Source: Cohnella phaseoli (lineage in GTDB: Bacteria > Bacillota > Bacilli > Paenibacillales > Paenibacillaceae). From it: a stretch of 64,000 bases of DNA. The notes beneath the pieces were generated by a model. That model worked only from the letters and a program-made list of their open reading frames with translations, searched no databases and had not been told where the DNA came from. A program made the translations under genes and the position numbers. Positions 51,842 through 60,233 of the stretch are shown piece after piece (the stretch's first letter is position 1; the number at the start of each line of letters is the position of its first letter). Where the stretch lies: contig NZ_QRDZ01000007.1 in NCBI RefSeq assembly GCF_003386235.1, forward strand, positions 124,001-188,000, given 5' to 3'.

Positions 51842-54173
51842 TTTTCCCCTCCGCTACCAAACGCTCAATATTATCTTTTTCTTGTGGAACTTCTGTTATT
51901 AAATTCATATACAACTCTCTAAATTCACTTAATCTATCTTGGAGCATGGTGGATGCTATGAATAGTCTAGACAATTCAACGTTAATTGGGATATCAAAGC
52001 TTTGCTGTATGAGAACTCCTAACATGTCCGATACTTGTTTGTACTCTCCTTCGCTAAACAGGATTCGACCCATAGTTAGTTTCATTGCTTTATTAATTTC
52101 AAAATGATCTACTTGTATATTATTTTTATTGGCGAATGCTTCTTTATCTTGTATTTTCTCATAGAGTTGATGAGCTTCTTTCCAATACTCTTCTTCATTA
52201 GAAGAATTATTGCCTACTTGCCACAACAAACTTAGGTAAATTTCGTACTGCTCCGCGTTCCAAGGAAAGTCGTTTTCTTTGTTTCTTATTAATTTCAAAG
52301 CTTCTTTGTACTCGCCGATTTGAACAAGAAAACTATAATGTTCTCGATAAAGATGTTTGTTATAAGGTTCTGTCTTTTCTAGCTTTTGAATAGAACTTTT
52401 GATCTCGCTTAACAATTTCTGATCCTTGGTTTGACCGTAAAGCTGTCTCTTTATGTTTATTTCAAATAGGGCATATTCTGGGTTCAACGGCTGCATTTTC
52501 ACAGCCTCATTCAACTCCGGAACGATCTGATTCTTTTTATAGATGTTCTCTATAGCATATGCAAACTTATCGTTAGCTTGCAATAAACATATTGAGCTTA
52601 CGAATAGAATTACCGCTACTATCGACACAATGGAAAGAAATACGCTTTTTACTATGCGATAATTTCTCTTTGAATTAGTGATTTCCTTAGTCTTATTCCT
52701 ACTGATTCGAACCGAACCCCACATCACTCCTAAAGCCAGGAAAACAATAGAGGCTAGATAGACAAAACTTAGCGTAAAATCGACTAGGCTATGCATCAGC
52801 AACACGCCTGCCACAAGCACAAAAGTAAATGATTCCGATTCAGACCAATCTTCTTTGATATGCATCATTAAGTAGTTAAAGAATATCCAACCTATTAAAA
52901 CCAGTAGTACGATCCCGCCTAAAAATCCGACCTCAATAATATACTGAACAATAAAATCATGGGCCTGATTGCTTGTGTACGGAAAACTTCTATACTTCTC
53001 ATAAACCGCACTCCATCCTCCGCCACCGTAACCGAATATCGGTTTCTGGTTAATCATAGTCAGTGCGTCTTTCAGGAATGAAAAACGATCGGAAAATGCC
53101 GCTTGACCTAAATCGAATGCTGTTAAGCGCTGTAAAAGCGATGGAAGTATGCTAAATACTCGATCTAACTGAATAATAATAAAGCCGAGCAGGCCCACTA
53201 TGAATAACATAGATACCGGAAGTACGAGTCTATTTGATCCTTTACAGCGATCCATAAACTCGTTTAACTTAACTAACTTCTCTTTTAAGACCCAGATCAT
53301 AAAAGTCACAATACCAGAAGCTAGGATCAAAAGCGATCCGCCTACGATTTCTTCATTGACCGATGGCGCTCTCGCATTGTATATAATCGAACTGACCATT
53401 ATCGATACTACGACTGTCGTGGCTATAATGAGTATGGAGATCAGTTGTTTTCTCCAATTCATTATACTGATGTACAAGAAAAAAGAAACAATTAATAGAA
53501 TAAGCCCTCCCCTTGATAAAGTAAATATGATCGAAAGCATTATGGGAACCAACATCAGGCTATGCAATACGTAAATTTTCCAAGATCTGCTTCGAAGGAT
53601 TTGCGTAATAGAAATAAATAGAAATCCGATCAAAAATGCGGCATATGCATTAGGATATTGAAACGCACCTGCTAGTCTATACCCGAAAATGGCATCCTTG
53701 TATTGAACGAATCCAAACCAGTTTAGAAAACCGTGCAGGACAACAATATACCCTGATATAATTAAAGTTTGTTCAAGAACATTTAAGGTATTTTTGCTTT
53801 TAGCGATTAGACATCCTGCTCCGAAAAAAATAACATAGAACACATGTATATAAATACTATAGATGGAACTATACGTAGAAACCCCGTTAATTGCCGAAAT
53901 AATGAAGGTAACAGGAATTAACCAAATCCATACGATTGGATCCTTAATGCTGATGGTTTCAGCATCTCTAAATGCAATCCAACTTTGAAGGATTAACGCC
54001 AAAGATAAGCCTATCAATGAAATGTAGATAGGTTTATCAAAGGTGTAGCTCCCACCCATGAACAAACCTCTGCTATAGGGTGCAATTATTAAATATATTA
54101 TAATAACACCCAATAACAGCAACAATAACTTTGATTCCTGTTTAGCAGGATTCTTTCTCAAGAGATTTACCAC
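51834..54173 (-). CDS. O-antigen-ligase/polymerase-like membrane protein with TPR-like tail
   Basis: Protein of 779 aa. About 12 membrane helices in the first 500 residues carry the Wzy_C/O-antigen-ligase core: FTLSRGGLILLIVSFFLYIS, then GYGGGGWSAVYEKYRSFPYT, and NQAHDFIVQYIIEVGFLGGI with the conserved His. After the last helix a helical tail of about 200 residues (NEAVKMQPLNPEYALFEI, EYKEALKLI) looks TPR-like and should face outside. This layout resembles S-layer glycan and protein O-oligosaccharyltransferases (WsfB-like), so attachment to a protein is possible. Confidence 0.85.
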   Translation of the reverse strand: MVNLLRKNPAKQESKLLLLLLGVIIIYLIIAPYSRGLFMGGSYTFDKPIYISLIGLSLALILQSWIAFRDAETISIKDPIVWIWLIPVTFIISAINGVSTYSSIYSIYIHVFYVIFFGAGCLIAKSKNTLNVLEQTLIISGYIVVLHGFLNWFGFVQYKDAIFGYRLAGAFQYPNAYAAFLIGFLFISITQILRSRSWKIYVLHSLMLVPIMLSIIFTLSRGGLILLIVSFFLYISIMNWRKQLISILIIATTVVVSIMVSSIIYNARAPSVNEEIVGGSLLILASGIVTFMIWVLKEKLVKLNEFMDRCKGSNRLVLPVSMLFIVGLLGFIIIQLDRVFSILPSLLQRLTAFDLGQAAFSDRFSFLKDALTMINQKPIFGYGGGGWSAVYEKYRSFPYTSNQAHDFIVQYIIEVGFLGGIVLLVLIGWIFFNYLMMHIKEDWSESESFTFVLVAGVLLMHSLVDFTLSFVYLASIVFLALGVMWGSVRISRNKTKEITNSKRNYRIVKSVFLSIVSIVAVILFVSSICLLQANDKFAYAIENIYKKNQIVPELNEAVKMQPLNPEYALFEINIKRQLYGQTKDQKLLSEIKSSIQKLEKTEPYNKHLYREHYSFLVQIGEYKEALKLIRNKENDFPWNAEQYEIYLSLLWQVGNNSSNEEEYWKEAHQLYEKIQDKEAFANKNNIQVDHFEINKAMKLTMGRILFSEGEYKQVSDMLGVLIQQSFDIPINVELSRLFIASTMLQDRLSEFRELYMNLITEVPQEKDNIERLVAEGKND

Positions 54174-56120
54174 CTATTTCAACGAATTTTTTTCGACCGT
54201 CGCCAAAACCTCAATAGAGGACCGGATGTTATCTTTGATTTCCTCAATTGAACTCAATGCGGAATCGCGTTTATAAGTCGGGACAAGATTAGCTAATTGC
54301 TGACGTATCAATTCATCGTTATTCTCGTCCGAGCTTTTGACTAATTGCTCCAGTTTCTTCAGTATGAAATCCATACGGGCATAGGATTCCTCTGAGGGCT
54401 TACCGATAAATATCCGATCGTGTTTGGTCGTTTTTGCCCCCTCATCGTTCGTTAAAATCTCTTCGAAGAGTTTCTCTCCAGGACGAATCCCCGTATATTC
54501 CACTTTAATATCTTCTCCGGGCTCCATCCCCGAAAGGCGAATTAAATCATAAGCCAAATCGGATATTTTAACCGGCTGTCCCATATCCAGTATGAATATT
54601 TCCCCTCCGGTTGCCAGAGCCCCCGCCTGAATGACCAGTTGTACCGCTTCCGGAATCGTCATGAAATAACGGACCATTTCTGGGTGTGTAACCGTAATCG
54701 GTCCTCCCGCTTCTATTTGTTTCTTGAATATCGGAATAACGCTTCCGCGGCTACCTAGCACATTTCCAAAACGTACCGCAACAAAATCCGTTTGGCTTTT
54801 TTCGTTCAATTGCAAAATCAGCATTTCCGCTGCTCTTTTGGTAGCACCCATCACATTAGTTGGATTAACCGCTTTATCCGTCGAAATCATAACAAATCGT
54901 TCCACCTGGTAAGTATCGGAACATTCCGCTACGTTCTTTGTTCCAAATATATTGTTTTTGATGGCTTCGGCTGGATTTTTCTCCATTAGTGGCACATGCT
55001 TATGAGCAGCAGCATGGAAAACTACGTTGGGCCTATATTTCTCAAATACAGAATTCAGGCGGATGCGATCCTGTATATCGACAATTAACGTTTCAATCTG
55101 CAGATTCGGGAACTTTCTTTTCATTTCGAATTCTATTTCGTAAATACTATTTTCTCCATGTCCGAGCAGAAGTAATGTTCTTGGACTGAACTTAGCACAT
55201 TGTCTGCAAAGCTCCGACCCTATTGAACCGCCTGCGCCAGTAACCAACACAACTTTATCCTTTATGTAGCCCGTAACTTGTCTAAGATCAACGATAATTG
55301 GATCTCTTCCCAACAAGTCCTCTACTTCCACGTTCTTGATAAGATTTAAGGATATTCTTCCGTCTATGAGATCGTTAATTTTGGGCATAATTTTAATCTT
55401 GCATCCCGTCGTTTTGCAAATCTGTAATATACTCGCTTGCTCCACTCGGGATGTAGAGGGTATGGCTAGTATAATGTCCTGTATATGATATTGATTTACT
55501 AAACTCGGGATGTCCTCTCGTTTTCCGGCAACCAATATTCCATTCATCCGATAGCCTACTTTTGTAACGTCATCATCCACGATTACAACGGGATAGCTCT
55601 CTGAATTCGTATTATTCAACTCTTTGATGACCAGCATCCCGGCTTCGCCCGCACCAACGATCAATGTCCGCCTGTGATGCTTCTGAATTTTCCCCCTGAA
55701 TCCTTTGATCTCTCGCGTCAAAACGCGGCTCATTAAGATGCCAACGAGAATAAACGCAAACGAGAGAACAGTAGTGCTACGGGGTACCGTAATGTATCGC
55801 GAAAAGTAATGATATGCAATGCTATTAATTGCAAGATGGTGCACTATATAAAAGCAAGCCGAGGCAAAAACAGCCCCCTTAAAGATGCTGATATAATCAC
55901 CTAAGCTTGCAAATTTCCATATTGTTCTGTATACCCTAAAATATATGTTGAAGCCAATGGTAAGCAATGAAAGACTTACCATGACATATTCAATATAAGC
56001 AAAGTTAACACTACTCGTTTCAAAATCAAACCGAATTAGATAGGCTAGAAATATTGACAGGCACACAACTGTCGTATCTATCAATATAAATATTACTATT
56101 CTTCTGAAATTGCTATTCAT
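54174..56120 (-). CDS. Membrane-bound NDP-sugar 4,6-dehydratase (PglF/EpsC/CapD type)
   Basis: Protein of 648 aa. Four N-terminal membrane helices, a CoA-binding-like Rossmann domain (RTLIVGAGEAGMLVIKELNN) and a C-terminal SDR (VVLVTGAGGSIGSELCRQCA). The catalytic region STDKAVNPTNVMGATKR has Met in place of the usual Tyr, as in PglF/FlaA1 enzymes. It converts UDP-GlcNAc to the 4-keto-6-deoxy sugar. The ATG at 56120, with GGTGAGG upstream, leaves 13 bp after the Wzz-like gene; the ATG at 56147 lies inside that gene. Confidence 0.93.
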   Translation of the reverse strand: MNSNFRRIVIFILIDTTVVCLSIFLAYLIRFDFETSSVNFAYIEYVMVSLSLLTIGFNIYFRVYRTIWKFASLGDYISIFKGAVFASACFYIVHHLAINSIAYHYFSRYITVPRSTTVLSFAFILVGILMSRVLTREIKGFRGKIQKHHRRTLIVGAGEAGMLVIKELNNTNSESYPVVIVDDDVTKVGYRMNGILVAGKREDIPSLVNQYHIQDIILAIPSTSRVEQASILQICKTTGCKIKIMPKINDLIDGRISLNLIKNVEVEDLLGRDPIIVDLRQVTGYIKDKVVLVTGAGGSIGSELCRQCAKFSPRTLLLLGHGENSIYEIEFEMKRKFPNLQIETLIVDIQDRIRLNSVFEKYRPNVVFHAAAHKHVPLMEKNPAEAIKNNIFGTKNVAECSDTYQVERFVMISTDKAVNPTNVMGATKRAAEMLILQLNEKSQTDFVAVRFGNVLGSRGSVIPIFKKQIEAGGPITVTHPEMVRYFMTIPEAVQLVIQAGALATGGEIFILDMGQPVKISDLAYDLIRLSGMEPGEDIKVEYTGIRPGEKLFEEILTNDEGAKTTKHDRIFIGKPSEESYARMDFILKKLEQLVKSSDENNDELIRQQLANLVPTYKRDSALSSIEEIKDNIRSSIEVLATVEKNSLK

Positions 56121-56133
56121 GCCCTCACCACTT

Positions 56134-57081
56134 TTATTTAGATTCATCTTTTAGATATTCTTTAAGAATAATCGCTAGCAAAGTGGATATTAAACAAACA
56201 ATGCTAACCCCTACAACAAATCCTATTCTCGATGAGATAGAAGTTTGAATCTCGCTTTCTAATGGTTGAACTTCAAGAAATTCTTTATTATAACTGATTT
56301 GAATAGCCTGACCATCGTTGATTTTTAGCAACTCCGAGTTGAGTTGTCCCTCTAAACTGGATACTAGTTCGTTGAACTTCCCTTCCTCTTGCTTCAGCAC
56401 AAGTTCTATTAAAGCTGCTTCCTCTTCAAGCTGGCTTTGCTTATTCATTAACTGAACGTAAATCGGATTGATTTCTTCGCCGTCCCCGATTTTCCCATCC
56501 ATTAAGATCGAATTAGCTAGTTCTATAGTCTGCGGCGTTTTTTTGAGCGTTTCGGAATTCATATTGATTTTGATTTTCGCCGCATCCAATGAATCCTTGG
56601 TCGCGTTCATCTTTTCTTCGTAGACGATCTTCTCCGATTTCAGAATACCGTTCGTCCATGCCCTTGCAAACTCTTGCGATAATAGCATCGCAATATTTTC
56701 CGACAGAGCCTTGTTGGGATCACTTACTTCAATCTCGACAGAGTTGGATTTGAAATCAGCACTGATCGTACTTATAGTCTTCATTTTGGAGAATGTATAC
56801 ACCTTAGGGTCTAGTTGTAATTGTTCGATCATTTTGGAGTAAGTTTGTTTATTGTTAATCACGTTTTTGTAAGCAAGATTGTAACGTGCTTCAAATTTTT
56901 CGAGTTCTATAATAGGCGAGATTTGAATATTCTGGTTCGAAGTATAGCTTGTCTTCATAAACAACACATTTAAAAGTGTACTTGTTACAATAGATACAAA
57001 CATAATAATTATTAACAACTTTTTATTCATACTTGTGTATTTAATAATTTTTTTTAGATTCATCTCTGTTTGCAACGTCAT
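56134..57081 (-). CDS. Wzz/YveK-like chain-length or transport regulator
   Basis: Protein of 315 aa with one membrane helix near each end (LLIIIMFVSIVTSTLLNVLF; IGFVVGVSIVCLISTLLAII) and a large extracytoplasmic helical region. This is the topology of polysaccharide co-polymerases. The gap between the helices is rich in coiled coil. No kinase (YwqD-like) gene follows. First gene of the long glycan operon; a tandem -10 promoter lies about 50 bp upstream. Confidence 0.82.
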   Translation of the reverse strand: MTLQTEMNLKKIIKYTSMNKKLLIIIMFVSIVTSTLLNVLFMKTSYTSNQNIQISPIIELEKFEARYNLAYKNVINNKQTYSKMIEQLQLDPKVYTFSKMKTISTISADFKSNSVEIEVSDPNKALSENIAMLLSQEFARAWTNGILKSEKIVYEEKMNATKDSLDAAKIKINMNSETLKKTPQTIELANSILMDGKIGDGEEINPIYVQLMNKQSQLEEEAALIELVLKQEEGKFNELVSSLEGQLNSELLKINDGQAIQISYNKEFLEVQPLESEIQTSISSRIGFVVGVSIVCLISTLLAIILKEYLKDESK

Positions 57082-57132
57082 CTTCTCCCATTACTTTATT
57101 CGACTTTATTCAACATACGATTATACCCTCTA

Positions 57133-57161
57133 ATTATACCCCCGATAAGATATCGAGACAA
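57133..57161 (-). promoter_or_regulatory. Candidate promoter of the glycan operon
   Basis: Minus strand TTGTCT (57156-57161), 17 bases, TATAAT (57133-57138): a perfect -10 and a 4/6 -35. A second TATAAT lies at 57120-57125. The spacer contains CGATA-TCT-TATCG, a small dyad that could be an operator. It lies about 50 bp before the Wzz-like start. Confidence 0.65.
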
Positions 57162-57289
57162 ACAATAATTGTCCTCAATACCAATATGCTATATAAGTTT
57201 AGCTTAAGATCAACCCCACAAAAATGAACGGGAGAAAAACAACTGGAATATTAACAAGTTAATGCCGTGTGAGAAAAGGCGGCATAACT

Positions 57290-57660
57290 TTACATACAAG
57301 GCAAGATTGTATAGATCAGATTGAAATGTTATGAGTGTGGCAACTGCTCGTACCGTCACAAGCCGTATAAGCTTGCTTCAAGTCACCGAGAAATTTCGTC
57401 ATAACAGATACCCGAATTTTTGTAAAGGTGGCAGTTCCTTAATGAATGACGCAATGCTGTACATCCGCTTTCGGATAGCTTTCCTGTAATGCTTCTTCCA
57501 CCCCCGGCAGTCCGTCATAGGCCTTAGCATTACATCTGTCTCCCCACGGATCTTTGCACTTCTCGTCAGCCCATGGCACACTATCATGCCTGCCTACGTA
57601 GAAGATAAGTATCTGGCGGTAGCTTATCTCTTCAATACCCATCGCCTGGTAAACAACCGC
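57290..57660 (-). pseudogene. IS256-family transposase relic
   Basis: Minus frames read VVYQAMGIEEISYRQILIFY, VGRHDSVPWADEKC, then PGVEEALQESYPKADVQHCV, IH and a stop, and after it KFLGDLKQAYTA in another frame. The motif FPK/YPKADVQxCxVH and the upstream strand are characteristic of IS256 (MULE-like) transposases. N- and C-terminal parts are missing and there are in-frame stops. Inactive. Confidence 0.75.
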
Positions 57661-57896
57661 ACTGCTGATCGAGTTACTTTTAAGCCTATTGCTATGAGAA
57701 ATTCGTAAGAAGCATTAGAAACGCTACCATGGGCAAAACAGATCGAGGGACTTGGAAGAATGCATGTTACCTACTTACTTACATTATGAACGCTCGTTGC
57801 ACAGAAATGGCCCTGGCGGAATTGCCAGGGCCATTAAATTTCTTTTTAAGAAAAGCCCGTTAGGCATCATGTGATAACAGATAAGAATGATTATTA
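57661..57896. other. Spacer with a perfect 12-bp hairpin
   Basis: No gene. AATGGCCCTGGC and GCCAGGGCCATT (57806-57817, 57824-57835) form a 12-bp perfect stem with a 6-base loop. On the plus strand AAATTTCTTTTT follows. It may serve as a terminator for the 57897 gene on the minus side (weak, no T run) or for plus-strand transcripts, or be an element end. Confidence 0.5.
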
Positions 57897-60065
57897 CTAC
57901 TTTAAGGACTTATTAGACAGCCAATTGAAATTCTGCGTCGCGATCAAACTACGGTAACCTGTTTGCGCTTGTGCATAAACGTTGAACTGGAACTCCTTTA
58001 ACTCTTGAATAATCAAGAAAACATCCTGGTTATCCCATTCAATTCGTTGCGTACGATCTCCCAGTTGTAACGTAATATCCTCAGATTGAGCTTTTGTGTC
58101 ACCTGACGGCAACGTCAATTCTTTAGTGAACTTAGTTCCTTGTTTAACATCAACTAGTTCGAGTACAATTTTTCTATCCTTTACATTGGCCTTTGTCAAC
58201 AAATCGCGACTTAGGGTATAGTCAAAATCTAATGTCACCTTCGACTCGCCCTGTGTTGCATTATACTTTATTTGAGTAGCCACACGATTAATTGTAAAGT
58301 CAAATGGAGTTAGATCAATGTGCTGCAGATCATTCTTCAGTTCACGCACACTTGGCATTTGGAACGAAACCGGGCTCGCATAACCAGCCAGTTTTTCGGT
58401 CGTCTTGCCATCACTACCACCAGTCTGAGCACTTTCAAGTATCGCCTTACCCAGAACAAACCTCATATCTTCGGTTGTCGTTCCTTTAGGCAATGTCGCT
58501 ACGGCTTGTAATAGTCCCTTTCCATTAGCACCAATCTTTTCATCAAGTGTGTCAACCACTGCTTCAAATACGGTTCCATCTTCCTTCTCAAAGTAGCCTA
58601 CCAACTTTGGATGGGCCGCTTGCCTTTTCTCCATATTTTGAGTGGTGAGTTGAACCATTACAATATCTGTGTTTACTCCTTCAAATAGCTGATAATCTTT
58701 AAGACTTATTTCAGATCGATATCCGACATCATTAATTTTCATAGTCGATTTTGCTGTTAGTCTTGGAATCGAATTGAAAGCATCTTTATACTCGAATGCA
58801 ACTAAATCAATAGAATTACTACTATCCGGCTTTTCCGTTGAATCATTAGATTTAATTGAGATCTTTGTTTCTCCAATACTAAACGTGTAGGGAACCCTAG
58901 CAGAGAACTGTACTACAGTGGTTTGATTGGGTTGAAGAGCGATCAGCTTATTGTTTTCGAGCACGTTTGCAGTTCTGTTAACTGAACCGTTAAATGTATA
59001 CTCAGCCTTTAGATCAGGCATTTGAAGGGTCTTGTTTGTTTTGTTTGCTACCGTGAAGCTACTCACTATAAGATCATCATCTTCGATCGGCAATCGATAG
59101 ATTGTATCAAGCTTCATTTCATACATTCCTTCTGCAGTAAGAAATGAATAGTATTTCCCCAAAGTATTGCCGCTCGTAACTTCTGCTTTTGGTAATTCGA
59201 ATAATGCGAGAGATTGCTTGTCTTTACCTTCGTTTTCAAGGGATACGACAACCAATTTCCAATTTGATGCCTTCACTTTTATCGGGATCTGCGCAGTCAG
59301 CTTAAACTCCTTCTCTGTCCAAGGATCTAGAGCAACTCCTTTCATATCCTTAGTAGTGAGTGGATACATTAGATTTCCTTCAGTCATAACGTACAGCTGA
59401 TAATCTGGCAGTGTGATTGAACGAACACCATTATTTCGTATAGACAGAGTGATCTCCGGTCGGTAGTAGCTATCGCTTTTCCCTATAATCGCATTTTTAA
59501 TATAAAAAGATATTTGTGCATCTCCTGTTACTACCGACCGACCTTTTCCAGCCGGTGTAACCGGTGAATATCGATCAGGCACTTCTATTTGACCTAATAC
59601 GCGTTTGTATGAACTAACAGAGAAATCCCATTTAATAAGTTTAAGTGTGATATCCGACAGTTTCACACCAATTCCTACAGTACCAGTGAACACAATATTT
59701 ACAGTCGAATCTGCAGGAATTTTATTAATTTGGGAATCAATCATTTTTAAGTTCACTTTGGCTCCGGCCTTTGTGTAAGCTTCAAGCCAATAATCAAGGA
59801 ATTGAACTTCTGAGCGACTTTTATTAGTGACCTGCAGTGTAATAGCAATAAATTGACTATTGTTGTCCGGGGTAGCTATTAGATTCAATAATTTCGCGTT
59901 AACGTTGTCTTGCAATTTAATTGTTCCAAGGGAAATAGGATTCAAGTACTCTACTTTGCTCTCACTCTTTGCATCAGCTGATACATGAACTGCTCCAGTA
60001 TTTAGTCCGCCAAACAATACTACAAAACACAGCCATATAATTATTAACTTGCGCTTCTCTTTCAT
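57897..60065 (-). CDS. Large exported protein of unknown function next to the S-layer gene
   Basis: Protein of 722 aa with a signal peptide (KLIIIWLCFVVLFGGLNTGA, cut near SADA). The rest is beta-rich with at least four similar modules. Each has a pattern of the type ITLQVTNKSRSEVQF...Y...IPADSTVNIVFTGTV, later TLSIRNNGVRSITLPDYQL and SFTVANKTNKTLQMPDLK. This resembles DUF4352/telokin-type Ig domains. No SLH or LPXTG anchor is visible. It lies directly downstream of the S-layer gene, behind a terminator. Possible roles are S-layer secretion aid or associated surface protein. Confidence 0.75.
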   Translation of the reverse strand: MKEKRKLIIIWLCFVVLFGGLNTGAVHVSADAKSESKVEYLNPISLGTIKLQDNVNAKLLNLIATPDNNSQFIAITLQVTNKSRSEVQFLDYWLEAYTKAGAKVNLKMIDSQINKIPADSTVNIVFTGTVGIGVKLSDITLKLIKWDFSVSSYKRVLGQIEVPDRYSPVTPAGKGRSVVTGDAQISFYIKNAIIGKSDSYYRPEITLSIRNNGVRSITLPDYQLYVMTEGNLMYPLTTKDMKGVALDPWTEKEFKLTAQIPIKVKASNWKLVVVSLENEGKDKQSLALFELPKAEVTSGNTLGKYYSFLTAEGMYEMKLDTIYRLPIEDDDLIVSSFTVANKTNKTLQMPDLKAEYTFNGSVNRTANVLENNKLIALQPNQTTVVQFSARVPYTFSIGETKISIKSNDSTEKPDSSNSIDLVAFEYKDAFNSIPRLTAKSTMKINDVGYRSEISLKDYQLFEGVNTDIVMVQLTTQNMEKRQAAHPKLVGYFEKEDGTVFEAVVDTLDEKIGANGKGLLQAVATLPKGTTTEDMRFVLGKAILESAQTGGSDGKTTEKLAGYASPVSFQMPSVRELKNDLQHIDLTPFDFTINRVATQIKYNATQGESKVTLDFDYTLSRDLLTKANVKDRKIVLELVDVKQGTKFTKELTLPSGDTKAQSEDITLQLGDRTQRIEWDNQDVFLIIQELKEFQFNVYAQAQTGYRSLIATQNFNWLSNKSLK

Positions 60066-60171
60066 TGTTCATCCTCCTGCATTAGCTTTATCTACTATAT
60101 AGAACGTATCAACCTCATTGCAAGTTGCGCTAATACTGGGAAATCTTTATTATTAATATAGGATTTAAATT

Positions 60172-60218
60172 AAAAAAGAAGAGGATGAACCCTTATGGGT
60201 CTCATCCTCTTCTTTTAG
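60172..60218 (-). terminator. Strong terminator of the S-layer gene
   Basis: An inverted repeat AAGAAGAGGATGA / TCATCCTCTTCTT continues into ACCC/GGGT around ATAA, with A and T runs outside. About 17 bp of stem. It lies 16 bp after the S-layer stop codon and would work on the minus strand; it can also stop plus transcripts. Confidence 0.92.
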
Positions 60219-60233
60219 AAAATCCTCAAGCTA

